From Girardinichthys multiradiatus (Eukaryota > Chordata > Actinopteri > Cyprinodontiformes > Goodeidae): a stretch of 64,000 nt of DNA. The stretch is from NCBI RefSeq assembly GCF_021462225.1, contig NC_061802.1, forward strand, positions 9,071,859 through 9,135,858, written 5' to 3'. The translations under genes and the position numbers were made by a program. This document shows positions 1 to 11,958 of the stretch, one piece after another. The notes beneath the pieces are model-generated. The model worked only from the letters and a program-made list of their open reading frames with translations. It did not search any database and was not told the DNA's origin. The first letter of the stretch is position 1. Every line of letters begins with the position of its first letter.

Positions 1-304
1 TTTTTCAAACAGAAGAACCTTAAAAATACGGCTCTTAGTATTTTCTAGACTGGTGTTTATACCAGTGTTTATGCTACATGTAATACTACTCATTGCTTGC
101 AGCCATACCCTTAATCACTGTGAAACCTGAGAGCTACTCTCTCACTCTGCATTCCTCTTTTACAGACACAATATGTGGACAAATTACTTTATGTTGGTTT
201 ATTCCATTATAAAATCACCTAAGTCTGTTCCAGCTTGGTTGCAACACTTGGAAGAATCCTTTGGCAGAGATGGTTTGAGTAGAGATGATCCAAGTTTTTG
301 TTTG

Positions 305-890
305 TTTGGGTGGGGCTAAAAATTCACTGAGCAGTGTTGGGAATCTTTCCCTTCTCCTGCACTGTAGTACCAGTCGGTGAAACTGTAGGCCAGTGTTCTC
401 TCTGTAGTTTAGGAGTAAAGGTTTTCATAATATCTTTTCTGAATTTGTTGAATTTCAGGGTTCTTAGAAAGAAAATGCATTGTTGGACTTTTTTCATGTA
501 GATTGCAGTATGTACTGTATGCTCCAGCCGTGGACAGTGAACTTGAAGCTGGTGAGACATTTCATCTCTTCTCTGTTGATGCTCAGGCAGCTGTGATAAG
601 TATATGTCCTTTCCCCCAGATATATGGTTACATGTGAAGATGTTCAAGACTTCTTCACTATAGACCGCTTAAGTGTTGTTGGAGAACATCTGCAAATTTT
701 ATATTGGGGTTTGAGCTGTGGGTTGGAGTGCAGTCATGGTTGTACAATGTGCAGAGGGGTGGATTGAGGACACAACCTTCGGGGGCACCAGTGCAGAGAC
801 TGGCAATGGGTAAGGTGTGGTTGCCCAGACTGACATGCTGAAGTCTATTTGTGAGGGAATCTGTGACCAGGCAGACCAATCAATAGTTTA
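305..890 (-). mobile_element. LINE reverse-transcriptase fragment, degenerate
   Basis: On the minus strand, 879-658 reads TGAPEGCVLNPPLCTLYN and then CTPTHSSNPNIKFAD, the palm motifs of an L2/Rex-like non-LTR retrotransposon polymerase. The catalytic YADD-type box is broken (FADVLQ). Continuing to 324, KKVQQCIFFLRTLKFNKF is the downstream thumb region in another frame. No intact ORF remains. Confidence 0.7.
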
Positions 891-1129
891 TCAGTCATGT
901 ACATAAAATAATTAACAATGTATACAATTCAAAGCTGCTTTGCTTGCTCTGCACAGGATGGCCTTTTGCTCCTACTGACTCTATCATGCAGTCCTGAAAC
1001 ATGAGCTCCAGGTAAACAACCCGCTTCGTTTGACATCAGCAGAACACTGTGTGCATCATCAACAGCATGTGCAGACTTTTGCACGGCTCTGATGAAAAAT
1101 AGCATGCTTAGAAGTGCCATGTGAAGTTT

Positions 1130-2790
1130 TTTTTTATATTTACTCTTATCTACAGGTCATAAACCCAAAAAGGTTGGCAATCAGAATGGTGTTTGAATTT
1201 CAAAGTTTTGATGCGGAGATGATCCCACATTAACAGTTGTAGATATGTTGTTTTCATTGTTTAACCAGGACACAGTTTATAGTAAATACTAAAGAAAGAA
1301 TTAAACCATTAAAATAACAAAGAGTTATGGGAATTTCGATGAAAAAGAATAGGGGAATGTTGGAATGACATCCCAACAGAAAACATTACAAAGAAAGACA
1401 TGACATCATCCCTCCTCAGTGTTGTCATGCAAGGATGGCATCATCCATCCAATGTGTAATCCCCTCTGAAGGTGTTTTGTTCACCTCTAGTGCTTTAATT
1501 ATTCAACCTGCGGCTTCCCCCTGTGAGGCATTGCACATTTACTTTTATTAAAGATATAGACATCTCAGCAGTGATGTTTCATCCATCCAATTCAGTACGA
1601 TGATGTCATTCTTGTTCACAGATCGGGATTGTAGTGGAATTTTCTTATCAAAGTGGGAGAGAAATTAACTCATTAAAAGAGAAAATCCGGACTTTGTCTT
1701 TATAAGTTTTATTCAAAGGCATTCAGCGTTTGAAGACCCTGTCACTGAGCTTGGTCAGTGAAGCAGAGCCCCGATCAATATTTACACAAAGTATTTAAAG
1801 AGTATGTGGGTGTTACTTCAACTTAAAATAATTTGTGCTTTATGGCCCTAGACCCTCCTCGGGTCAGAGGTAACAAAGTCATTTATGAGCGGACCATCTG
1901 CTCTTCCAGAGACACAACCCTTCAGGATGTGTTTTAACCATTAAACTTCTGATAATGGTTTTACAGACCAACTCCTGTAGGGTAACAAAACACAGAAGTC
2001 AGAGGGGAAAGAGGTAAGGGAAGTTCAGGGCATTAAAAAAGAATTTTCCACAACAGGATGATGTCAGTGGAGGGAAGAGCCCTCTTTTCATTTTAAATTC
2101 ATGCTTCTGTTGCAGCAGTGTCTTTGCTTTTCTTGTACTTTCTTAACTGGTCGGTCAACCTTGAAATTTGACCTAAATTCAAAATGCATGTAACAGGATG
2201 TAAATATTAGATCTCTGCTCTTTTAATGTTGTGAGATGAAATGACACAGACTACCTAAAACTGCAGAAGAATGAGCTTTTACAGCTGAGACAAAATTACA
2301 CGTGATTGGTTTTCTAAAACTCAATTTTGAAGATAAAGAATTATCCAACCATCCATTTTCCATGTCTAATTTTTTTGTGGGTTCAGCAATCAACAGGCGA
2401 TATGTAGATCTTGGATGACAGGTCATCTGTAAATCATTGGGCCAATGCATGGACATTCAGGATGGAAAGCTATGCACACACATTAACATGCAAATTATAT
2501 TTAAAGTGTTTGAATGCCCTAAAAAACATGTTATTGTACTTTGGGATAAAACAGTGTACCTGGAGAGAATCCACAAATTGAATGCCATGCAACAGTATTT
2601 ACAGCCCTGAAATATTCATCATGAATCATTTATCACATTATAGCCATGGGTTTCAATGTAAAATACAACATTTTAGACACATTTAGACACTCTGAAGCTA
2701 CACTTTTTTAGAACCGCCATTCGCTGCATACAGCCTCATGTCTTTTGGGGTATGTCTGCTAAATTTGTACATTTTGAGACTGACATTTTT
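1130..2790. other. Intergenic, nothing recognised
   Basis: AT-rich sequence with no coding pattern, RNA gene or repeat I can name. Short ORFs here lack family motifs. Confidence 0.4.
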
Positions 2791-2794
2791 GCCT

Positions 2795-3240
2795 GTTTTT
2801 TCTTGTAAAATACCTCATGCTCAGTCAGATTGGAAGGAGACCATTTGTGAACACAGGTGAAGTCTGCCAGCAGATAGACCTGATCTGTGGATTTCTGGAG
2901 CTTCTCCAGAGTTGGGCCTTTTGGTTGCTTCTCTGATCAATGCTCCCCTTTGCCCTGGCTTTCAGTTTTCTTGGATGGCCATGCTTTGGAAGATTTGCAG
3001 TTGTGTCAGTCTTGTTCTATTGTAAGATGGCTTGAACAGAGCTCTATGAGATTTTAAAAAGTTGAGATATTGTTGTATAATCTTACCTTTCTTTAAACTT
3101 ATCCACAACTTCAACCTTGTCCTGTTTGGTGTGTTTCCAGGTCTTTATGATGCTCTGAAGCTGAGGCAACTGCATTTACACTAGAGTTAAATTAATCTAT
3201 GTTCACTAACTTCTTGGGATAGTTGGTTTATTTAGGTTTA
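2795..3240 (-). mobile_element. Tc1-like transposase N-terminal relic
   Basis: Read on the minus strand, this stretch resembles the helix-turn-helix region of a common teleost Tc1-like transposase (around the 'tgaacagagctc' and 'ttaaacttatccacaacttc' positions). It is heavily mutated and frame-broken. The same family piece recurs at 52380-52640. Confidence 0.55.
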
Positions 3241-3456
3241 TTAAATTAGAAGGGCCTAAACACAAATGAACATCAAACTTCAGATTTTCTTTGCAAAAGA
3301 TTTTTGAATCCGTGTAGCGTTTTCATACCCACATTAGTTTCAATTCCATTTCCATTTATTGTCATATGCACAGTCAAGAAACATGTTTCCCTGTGTAAAG
3401 AAATTCTTCCTTTGCTGTACACTTTTAAAGCCAAATAAGTAGCAGAAGTAATAATA

Positions 3457-3656
3457 CAGGTCCTTCTCAAAATATTAGCAAATTGTGATAAAGTTCATTA
3501 TTTTCCATAATGTCATGATGAAAATTTAACATTCACATATTTTAGATTCATTGCACACTAACTGAAATATTTCAGGTCTTTTATTGTCTTAATACAGATG
3601 ATTTTGGCATACAGCTCACGAAAACCCAAAATTCCTATCTCACAAAATTAGCATAT
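3457..3656 (+). repeat. Left terminal inverted repeat of Tc1 copy A
   Basis: 200 bp matching the reverse complement of 4867-5066 with few differences. Confidence 0.92.
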
Positions 3657-3784
3657 CATTAAAAGGGTCTCTAAACGAGCTATGAACCTAATCATCTGAA
3701 TCAACGAGTTAACTCTAAACACCTGCAAAAGATTCCTGAGGCCTTTAAAACTCCCAGCCTGGTTCATCACTCAAAACCCCAATC

Positions 3785-4789
3785 ATGGGTAAGACTGCCG
3801 ACCTGACTGCTGTCCAGAAGGCCACTATTGACACCCTCAAGCAAGAGGGTAAGACACAGAAAGAAATTTCTGAACGAATAGGCTGTTCCCAGAGTGCTGT
3901 ATCAAGGCACCTCAGTGGGAAGTCTGTGGGAAGGAAAAAGTGTGGCAGAAAACGCTGCACAACGAGAAGAGGTGACCGGACCCTGAGGAAGATTGTGGAG
4001 AAGGGCCGATTCCAGACCTTGGGGGACCTGCGGAAGCAGTGGACTGAGTCTGGAGTAGAAACATCCAGAGCCACCGTGCACAGGCGTGTGCAAGAAATGG
4101 GCTACAGGTGCCGCATTCCCCAGGTCAAGCCACTTTTGAACCAGAAACAGCGGCAGAAGCGCCTGACCTGGGCTACAGAGAAGCAGCACTGGACTGTTGC
4201 TCAGTGGTCCAAAGTACTTTTTTCGGATGAAAGCAAATTCTGCATGTCATTCGGAAATCAAGGTGCCAGAGTCTGGAGGAAGACTGGGGAGAAGGAAATG
4301 CCAAAATGCCAGAAGTCCGGTGTCAAGTACCCACAGTCAGTGATGGTCTGGGGTGCCGTGTCAGCTGCTGGTGTTGGTCCACTGTGTTTTATCAAGGGCA
4401 GGGTCAATGCAGCTAGCTATCAGGAGATTTTGGAGCACTTCATGCTTCCATCTGCTGAAAAGCTTTATGGAGATGAAGATTTCATTTTTCAGCACGACCT
4501 GGCACCTGCTCACAGTGCCAAAACCACTGGTAAATGGTTTACTGACCATGGTATCACTGTGCTCAATTGGCCTGCCAACTCCCCTGACCTGAACCCCATA
4601 GAGAATCTGTGGGATACTGTGAAGAGAACGTTGAGAGACTCAAGACCCAACACTCTGGATGAGCTAAAGGCCGCTATCGAAGCATCCTGGGCCTCCATAA
4701 GACCTCAGCAGTGCCACAGGCTGATTGCCTCCATGCCACGCCGCATTGAAGCAGTCATTTCTGCCAAAGGATTCCCGATCAAGTATTGA
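3785..4789 (+). CDS. Tc1-like transposase (DD34E), copy A
   Basis: 334 residues, full length for the family. The N-terminus (MGKTADLTAVQKATIDTL) leads into a helix-turn-helix DNA-binding region (KEISERIGCSQSAVSRHL, about 26-43) and a second HTH/GRPR-like basic region (about 50-110). The catalytic domain carries FSDES (D148), FQHDLAPAH (D238) and DLNPIENLW (E273), with exactly 34 residues between D238 and E273. It cuts and pastes its own element at TA dinucleotides. No stops or frameshifts are seen; whether it is active is unknown. Confidence 0.95.
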   Translation: MGKTADLTAVQKATIDTLKQEGKTQKEISERIGCSQSAVSRHLSGKSVGRKKCGRKRCTTRRGDRTLRKIVEKGRFQTLGDLRKQWTESGVETSRATVHRRVQEMGYRCRIPQVKPLLNQKQRQKRLTWATEKQHWTVAQWSKVLFSDESKFCMSFGNQGARVWRKTGEKEMPKCQKSGVKYPQSVMVWGAVSAAGVGPLCFIKGRVNAASYQEILEHFMLPSAEKLYGDEDFIFQHDLAPAHSAKTTGKWFTDHGITVLNWPANSPDLNPIENLWDTVKRTLRDSRPNTLDELKAAIEASWASIRPQQCHRLIASMPRRIEAVISAKGFPIKY

Positions 4790-4866
4790 GTGCATAACTG
4801 TACATGATTATTTGAAGGTTGACCTTTTTTGTATTAAAAACACTTTTCTTTTATTGGTCGGATGAA

Positions 4867-5066
4867 ATATGCTAATTTTGTGAGATAGGAATTTTGGGTT
4901 TTCATGAGTTGTATGCCACAATCATCCGTATTAAGACAATAAAAGACCTGAAATATTTCAGTTAGTGTGTAATGAATCTAAAATATATGAATGTTAAATT
5001 TTCATCATGACATTATGGAAAATAATTAACTTTATCACAATATGCTAATATTTTGAGAAGGACCTG
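4867..5066 (-). repeat. Right terminal inverted repeat of Tc1 copy A
   Basis: Partner of 3457-3656. It ends GGACCTG next to the TA duplication. Confidence 0.92.
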
Positions 5067-5089
5067 TACATTACATGATTACAGAGAAC

Positions 5090-5590
5090 TATCAGCAGTT
5101 TAGAAGCTTGATGGTACAGGCCAAGAATGAGTTATCTAGTCTGGAGGTCTTACATTTCACACTTCTGTACCTCCGGCCCTTAGGGGAGAAGTGTGAAGAG
5201 TCCATACCGAGGGTGAGTGGGATCTTTGAGGATGGAGGTGGGCGTGATAGATGCTCTGCAGAAAGGGCAGTGGAGTCCTGTTGATCCTAACCGCTCTCTG
5301 CAGGCATTTTGAGGTCCGCTGTAGTAATGCGGCCGTACCAGACTGTGATGCAGCTGGTCAAGATGTTCTCGACAGTGCAGCTGAGGGTCTTCAGAGACAT
5401 ACCAAATTTCCTCCTTACAAAGTACAGCTGAGCCTTCCAAACCAGTTCCATGGTTTTGATTGCTCAGGTGAGGTCCTCGCTGATGTGAACACCTAGATAC
5501 TTGAAACTGCTCACGTCCACCATCATGTCTATTGTCTTACCTGTGTTAAGGGTGAGGTTGTCCTATAGGCTGCTTCATCCCCACCAGAGT
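5090..5590 (-). mobile_element. LINE C-terminal fragment, degenerate
   Basis: On the minus strand 5250-5180 reads SILKDPTHPRYGLFTLLP, the conserved C-terminal segment of teleost L2/Rex-like LINE polymerases. Upstream antisense sequence to 5590 continues the same region in broken frames. The outer edge (5550-5588) recurs at 10522-10557. Confidence 0.65.
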
Positions 5591-5599
5591 TATTTCCGG

Positions 5600-8260
5600 G
5601 ATTATGATTCAATTTACCAAGTGCAAAATATTGATAACTAGTGTTTGACTTGTATGACCTGGGTGAAAGTAGCTTATACTAAGACTAAGAGATCCACACA
5701 CAAATCATGTTAAAAAAGTTATGTTAATATAATCAAATATAATTATGAAACTGTCTTTTCTTTGCAAACATTTGTTACTGTTTTAAATGTGTGTGAAACC
5801 ATTTGCTTCCAGTCTCCGACAGACACTGCAGTTTTCAGTCAGCAGAGGGATATCAGGGCACTGAAAACAAATGAGCCAAATCCATCTCAATAAAGATAGG
5901 TGGGTTGGAAAATTGATGATGTCCCTCATTGTGATGCAGACAGAGTAAATCTGCTTGCAAATGAATCTCCTCCCCTTCACTGAGTCAATTCTGCACCCAA
6001 TGACGCATCTTTTCTTATTTTCTACGTCACAAAGTCCGATAGCAACTGCAGCCATTATTTTATTCTGACACCCATGCAAAAACCAGGGTAAACATACATA
6101 CGAAGAGCTTGGCTCACCTTAAACTTGAAATTACAAATCATTCCGTCTAAAATGTTTCCTTTTAGCTTATCTCTTTTCAAATTCCCCTTTCTGAGATACC
6201 AGGTTCTCCCAAAAGAGTCAGCTCTTGCAACCCCTGCAGTTGTTTAGCTCTATAACATCTGTTAGATTCTAGTAAAACCCTGTAGTTTACAATGCAGCTC
6301 AAAACAGAATTGTTTGGACCGTCACCAAACATTATACTACTTTAATATTATGAATGAGGGACATGTTCAAAAATAGCACATATCCAAAGGTTTTGGTTCC
6401 TGTGTATGCAAAATATAGCACGTTTGTGATTATTCTGAGTCAACCAGGTGTAAACGTTTTGGTTCCAATATGCCAAAAAAAAACCTTTATGTTTGACAGC
6501 ATTTTCTCCACATGGATCCTTTTCTGTTAAAATCCCGTTCGCAAGTCACAGAAAACCCTCAACTGCTTACAGAATATGCAAAAATGTTAGTAATTAAATG
6601 AGCAATGGCTCTAAATCATACTGCATTGTGATTTAATGGATTTGTAATCTTACATGGTTGGTAATCATACTGGAACACCTTCCGTGGAGTGATATTTAGT
6701 CAATCATCTGTCAATCCAAAATTCTGGATTTTATATTAAAATGTAAGATCTTTGTCACTGAACCAAAGTTTTTCCAAAATAACTGCATTAACAGCTGTTA
6801 TTTCTATCCCAACACAAGCAGACCTTTTCATTTCATACCTCAGCATTTTGTTTGCTCCCATTGTAATCACTATTTATATAAGGTACAGCTCTTGTAATGC
6901 AAAAACCGAAATAGTGGTCCTAATAAATAGTTTTGGTTTCTAACCTGCTATTTCTCACTCTGATTCTGTCACATTTGAACCCCATCATACCACAGTCCCA
7001 CTTACTGTAGTACTGTAGGAGGAAACCATGCGATAGGTAAAGAACGCCCTGGGGTTGCTTTCCAAGGCATTTGACACTGTAGCATGACGAAATGACTGAC
7101 AAAAGCAGTATGTGGCACCCTGAAAATGAGAAGAGAGTGATAATGAACTAATGTTTTTTGGTTTTGTTAAGTGGGTCCTCTGCATGTAATCTTTGTGCAA
7201 CCTTTTTTGTCTATTTTTTTTTTATTGTAACTAACAAAGAAGGATCATTCTCTACTTAAAAAAGCCAGACTCATGCAGTCAGACCTGTCAAATGACAACA
7301 TAATCAAGAAAGCAGAAACTCTAATTAAAGGTGTGGGATTTTAAATCTAGTAGAGTATACACCAGGGTCCTGCAACCTGAGGCTCAGCCGCAGGTGGCTC
7401 TTTGGACCTTCCACAAAGGCTCTTAATCACTGGCTAAAAATGATGAAAAACCAACTAATGTTTTTAAATATAAAGATAATAACAAATGCAGGTTTTAACA
7501 GTTCTTCATCTTTTTTTGGAATTGAATAATTTCATTGAATTTTCACAACAGAATGATGCCAAAAGTACCAGTATTATTTTTTTGGATCTATTTTTCTTGG
7601 AATTACTTTACATCATTTTAACATCCCATAGAAGAAAATGTATCTATCCTCTTTTTGCAAAAGTTTTCTTTATTATTGTTGCCAGCAGAATACTTCTTAA
7701 CATACTCATGCTGCATCACAAGCTCAGTGGAAATCTCCCTAAATATATAATAATATATAATAATAAATAAATATGATTTAGAACTGGTCAGAAATGTTAC
7801 TTGCTTTTAATAGATCCCATGTATTTCTCTGGTTTTAATCATTCAGATCATCAAACCAACTTTATTATCAGACAAAGATAACTCACACAACTTAAAGTTG
7901 TAAAGTTTTCAAATGATAATTTTACTTATTACCAGAAAAAGTGTATCCAGACCAAAACATGAATTAACAACAAACGTCGACCAAAGCTGTAATAATGCCA
8001 GACTTGTAAAATCAAGAGATCCCCTAAATAGAACCTGTTTGACAACATGAAGTGGGCAAAAGATCTCAAAAAGCAGCGTATCACAACCATATCTCAAAAC
8101 ATTCAAGAAAAGATGAGAAACTACGTATTTGACAGAATTTATTCAATTCTATTAACTATTTGATTGACATAAAGCACATCAATTACAATGAGAGGTTTGT
8201 GGAAGTAAGAATTCATCCCAATTTGCAGGACAAGGAACAAATAACGAACCAGCAGTGCTC
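5600..8260. other. Intergenic, mostly unrecognised
   Basis: AT-rich sequence. Positions 7365-7440 (gcaacctgaggctcagccgcaggtggctctttgg region) look like a fragment of a widespread hAT-type MITE. No exons recognised. Confidence 0.35.
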
Positions 8261-8269
8261 CCATTAAAT

Positions 8270-8519
8270 GGTATGTGTAATTTCGGAGGCTTCCTGAACG
8301 CACCACCGCAGAATAGGAGACCTTCTCCGTCTTCCTCCTCCTCTCGCTACTCCATTCTCCACTCATACTACAGTACGTCAACCAAGCAGTGGTGTGGGAA
8401 GGTTTTTGCAGTTAACTGGTCTTCAGTCAGCGGAGGGCCGTGGCAGCACCGCGGCGGATTTAACTTACCCGGTTTATCTTGGCAAGAAAACCTTTATGAA
8501 GCTTCCCATCAGTTAAGAC
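8270..8519 (+). promoter_or_regulatory. Possible lepr promoter / non-coding first exon
   Basis: This is the most CpG-rich stretch upstream of the first lepr coding exon in an otherwise AT-rich flank (for example gccgtggcagcaccgcggcgg near 8437). It ends in a good donor (GAC-GTAAGAA at 8520) with no convincing protein. Coding exon 1 has only 13 nt of 5' UTR, so an upstream exon is needed. A second GC-rich stretch at 8800-8930, with a TGACTCA-type AP-1 motif near 8849, is an alternative promoter. No transcript evidence is available. Confidence 0.25.
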
Positions 8520-8939
8520 GTAAGAACCCAGACTATTTAACATTTAATTACTAAATCAGTGTGTTCTATCTCTCTCCTGTTGCTTTACACGCATTTTCTT
8601 TTTTTTCATTCGTCTTTATACATTTAAAACTTTCTTACATTTGTTCAGAACTTTCGGGTAGGCAATTTCGACATTATTTTAAGGCAGTATTATTCCACCA
8701 CTGCATTTCTTCAGCTGCATTTTCGTTTGCGTAAAAGTCAGGATTTCCTCTGATTCCCCCTTGTTATCCAATGTGAAAAGAGTCGCTGAACTACCTGTCA
8801 AAAATGTTTCTTCGGGGTGGCAAGCCCGGACCAGCCTCAGACTGGCAGAGTGACTCAGTGCAGGGGGAGGAATGGCAGCACGGAGCAGCGGGACACAGCC
8901 TCGAGTGAAGGTGGAAAATAGTTACCATTGTGGCTGGAT

Positions 8940-10520
8940 AAAAAGCAGGTTAGACTAAGTGTTGGAGGAGTGGGAGGAAAAGTCAATCAGCATTTTTTTT
9001 TTGGTGACAACTGAGCAGTCAGGGCTGTCTGTCACACTGCAACTTACATTATTTATTAAGAGTAATATAGACATTATATTAATTGATAAATTAATAAATT
9101 AGAATGATCAATTAATTGATAAATGTAGAATACAACTCTTGAAATATGTCTTCAGACACAGTGAGAGAGCTGAGAAAGCTGTGATGTTATAACACTTCCC
9201 TAACATACATATATGTTGCTTTTTTTCCCCCATGTATCCCATCTTGGCATTTCAGACCTAGCATATTGTGGAAGTGGTTGCCAATGGTGATGATATCGTT
9301 AGCTCACTCTCAGTTATTCATATGGGGACAAAACTTACGCTAAGGTTTGTTTTCCTTCTTCAAAAGCACTTTCCTGTGAACAGTGCAATTATTGGTGACT
9401 CTTGTTTTAGCAGTGTGCTACACTTTGTTCAGGTCTCTCCCAAACAGCTGAATGTTGAGTCTCATCTCTGCTGTCCTAAAAATTCTGGATTCAGAAGTCC
9501 AGACTTTAAATATTGCTGTCAATATTGCACGAAGATAGGTTTTTGCACATTTTTACCAGGAGTGTCAAAAAATACGGAGGATTCCAAAAGTTAGTGGTCT
9601 CACATGATGATTCGAACATGGAACGATCCGAGTATTTATGAGTATTTATGTGTAAAAGATTGTAGGTCTCTCTGACAAGTTTTTTTCTTATGTCGCATAA
9701 ACTTTTCTAAAGGACACAATATATAGTAGTGTCAATTTCCAGTTATGCTCAGGAAATAACTGTCTGTTGTTATAATTAGACACACTGGTATTTGATCTGT
9801 ATGCCAGAGATTTTGTGCCCTATGTTGAGACTGATGCTTAATGTGATCAGATTAAACCTGTGTAGGAAGTGTTGAAAATCAGCTAGGATTGTTATTGCAC
9901 CAGTGTCAAATTCTGATCTCTTCCGTGTGAATGAGTTTGCCAGTGTGTTTTGGACTGAATCATACATGAATTCATTAAAAGACACTTCCATCTTACTATG
10001 ATGTTTATGGAAAAGAGTTTTCCATACATTTATCTCAGTATCTGTTACAAAATCCAATTTACCCAATCAGGAGTTAAAAGAACCTCATAAACCATTTGAA
10101 GGCATCTCACATTTACATATGGGATCCATATGGGTAGGAAATACAAAAACAATTGCTCCAGATGTGACTGTCTGCTGGTTATATATTGACCAATGAAAAT
10201 TGCCTCTACAAAGTGAGGCTTGTTACCCCTATGAAGTTTACATTTCTCATGTGGTCACAAGTTTGCAAGAGCTAAACCAAAAATGTGTCATATGCAAAAA
10301 ATATAATTTCCACATGTGGGAAATGTCTGTTCACATCTTACCAAACGATATAACCTCTACTTTAACAAAACTTGTCACAATCATTTCACATTTGGGATAT
10401 GTTTCACATGTTAGTACCCAAAATAATTTGTGTTGATATTATCACACAATACAATTTCCAAATGTACATTTTACATGTGCATTTTAAATTTGAAAGATTC
10501 TTCTGTGTTTCATATGCTAG
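8940..10520. other. Upstream flank or first intron, nothing recognised
   Basis: Low-complexity AT-rich stretches (9050-9130) and short ORFs without family motifs. It may be the first lepr intron if the first exon lies near 8500. Confidence 0.3.
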
Positions 10521-10556
10521 TGTGAGGTTGTTATCTTATAGTCTGCTTCATCCCCA

Positions 10557-11958
10557 CCAAAATCAAATTACTCGTACTCGTCGTCTTCCGCTTATCCGGG
10601 ACCGGGTCACAGGGGCAGCAGACTCAGCAGAGACACCCAGACGTCCCTCTCCCCAGACACCTCTTCCAGCTCCTCCGGGGGGAGCCCAAGGCGTTCCCAG
10701 GCCAGCCGAGAGACATAGTCCCTCCAGCGTGTCCTGCGCCGTGTCCTTGGCCTCCTCCCGGTGGGACGTGCCTGGAACACCGCCCGAGGAAGGCGTCCAG
10801 GAGGCATCCGTTATAGATGCCCGAGCCACCTAAACGGGCTCCTCTCGATGTGGAGGAGCAGCGGCTCTACTCCGAGCCCCTCCTGGATGGCTGAGCTCCT
10901 CACCCCATCTCTAAGGGAGTGCCCGGCCACCCTACGAAGGAAGCTCATTTCAGCCGCTTGTATCCGGGATCTCGTTCTTTCGGTCATGACCCAAAGTTCA
11001 TGGCCATAGGTGGCCATAGGTGAGGCCATTGTTAGGCGGTGGAAGGAGTGCTTCGAGGATCTCCTCAATCCTGCAATCACGCATTCCCTGGTGGAAACAG
11101 AGGCTGGGGACTTGGGGTTGGACTCTTTCATCACCCAGGCTGAAGTCACGGAGGTGGTTAAAAAGCTCCGTCGTGGCAAGGCTTCGGGGGTGGATGAGAT
11201 CCGCCCTGAGTACCTCAAGTCTCTGGATGTTGTGGGGCTGTCATGGTTGACACGCCTCTTCAACATTGTGTGGCGGTCGGGGACAGTGCCTCTGGACTGG
11301 CAGACCGAGGTGATGGTCCCCCTTCATAAGAAGGGTGACCGGAGGGTGTGTTCCAACTACAGGGGGATCACACTCCTCAGCCTCCCTGGTAAGACCTACG
11401 CCAAAGTCAAACCTCGGCTTCAGGAGGAGCAGTGTGGTTTTCGTCCCGGCCATGGAACACTGGACCAGCTCTATACCCTCTACAGGGTACTTGAGGGTTC
11501 TTGGGAGTTTGCCCAAATGGTCCACATGTGTTTTGTGGACCTGGAGAAAGCATACGACTCTGTCACTCGTGATGCCCTGTGGGGGGTGCTCCAGGAGTAT
11601 GGAGCACCCCCCACAATATGGCCCTTTATTAGGGGCCATCTGGTTTCTGTACAAGCGATGCAGAAGTTTGGTCCGCATTGCCGGCACTAAGTCAGACCTG
11701 TTCCCGGTGCATGTTGGACTCCGGCAGTGCTGCCCTTTGTCATCGTTCCTGTTCATAACTTTTATGGACAGGATTTCTAGACGCAGCCAAGGGCCGGAGG
11801 GGGTCTGGTTTGGGGACCAGTGGATCTCATCTCTTCTTTTTGCAGATGATGTGGTCCTGCTGCCCCCCTCTAGCCAAGACTTACAGCATGTGCTGGGGCG
11901 GTTCGCAGCCGAGTGTGAAGTGGCTGGGATGAAGATCAGCTCCTCCAAAATCAAATTA
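10557..11958 (-). mobile_element. LINE insertion with 5' inversion (twin priming) and 14-bp TSD
   Basis: Two parts of one non-LTR retrotransposon lie head to head. 11000-10571 on the minus strand encodes the C-terminal end ([18 protein letters not shown], then the [20 protein letters not shown] region and the 3' end). 11010-11946 on the plus strand encodes the earlier polymerase part ([57 protein letters not shown]). The 14-mer CCAAAATCAAATTA flanks both sides (10557-10570 and 11945-11958). The segment between the two parts is missing. This is the structure expected from twin priming. Confidence 0.88.
11010..11946 (+). pseudogene. LINE reverse transcriptase, inverted part, frameshifted
   Basis: Polymerase fingers and palm of an APE-type LINE. 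Motifs in order are [39 protein letters not shown], a frame shift near 11630, [20 protein letters not shown] and the catalytic box FADDVVLL near 11845. It is cut where the family continues with SKSEAMVLD. Not functional. Confidence 0.88.

Larger units (their letters stand above)
3457..5066 (+). mobile_element. Tc1-like DNA transposon, copy A, nearly intact
   Basis: A 1,610-bp element flanked by TA target duplications (3455-3456 and 5067-5068). It has 200-bp terminal inverted repeats (3457-3656 and 4867-5066) starting CAGGTCCTTCTCAAAATATT, and one open transposase gene between them. The long inverted repeats plus DD34E transposase define a Tc1/mariner element. It is near-identical to copy B at 53358-54949. 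Confidence 0.96.

Noticed and set aside
3745..4189. Minus-strand open frames inside the Tc1 transposase
   Set aside because: Shadows of the plus-strand transposase caused by its codon composition. The same shadows appear in copy B.
9268..9594. 108-codon open frame upstream of lepr
   Set aside because: No family motif, conserved pattern or splice context. Too little to call a gene.
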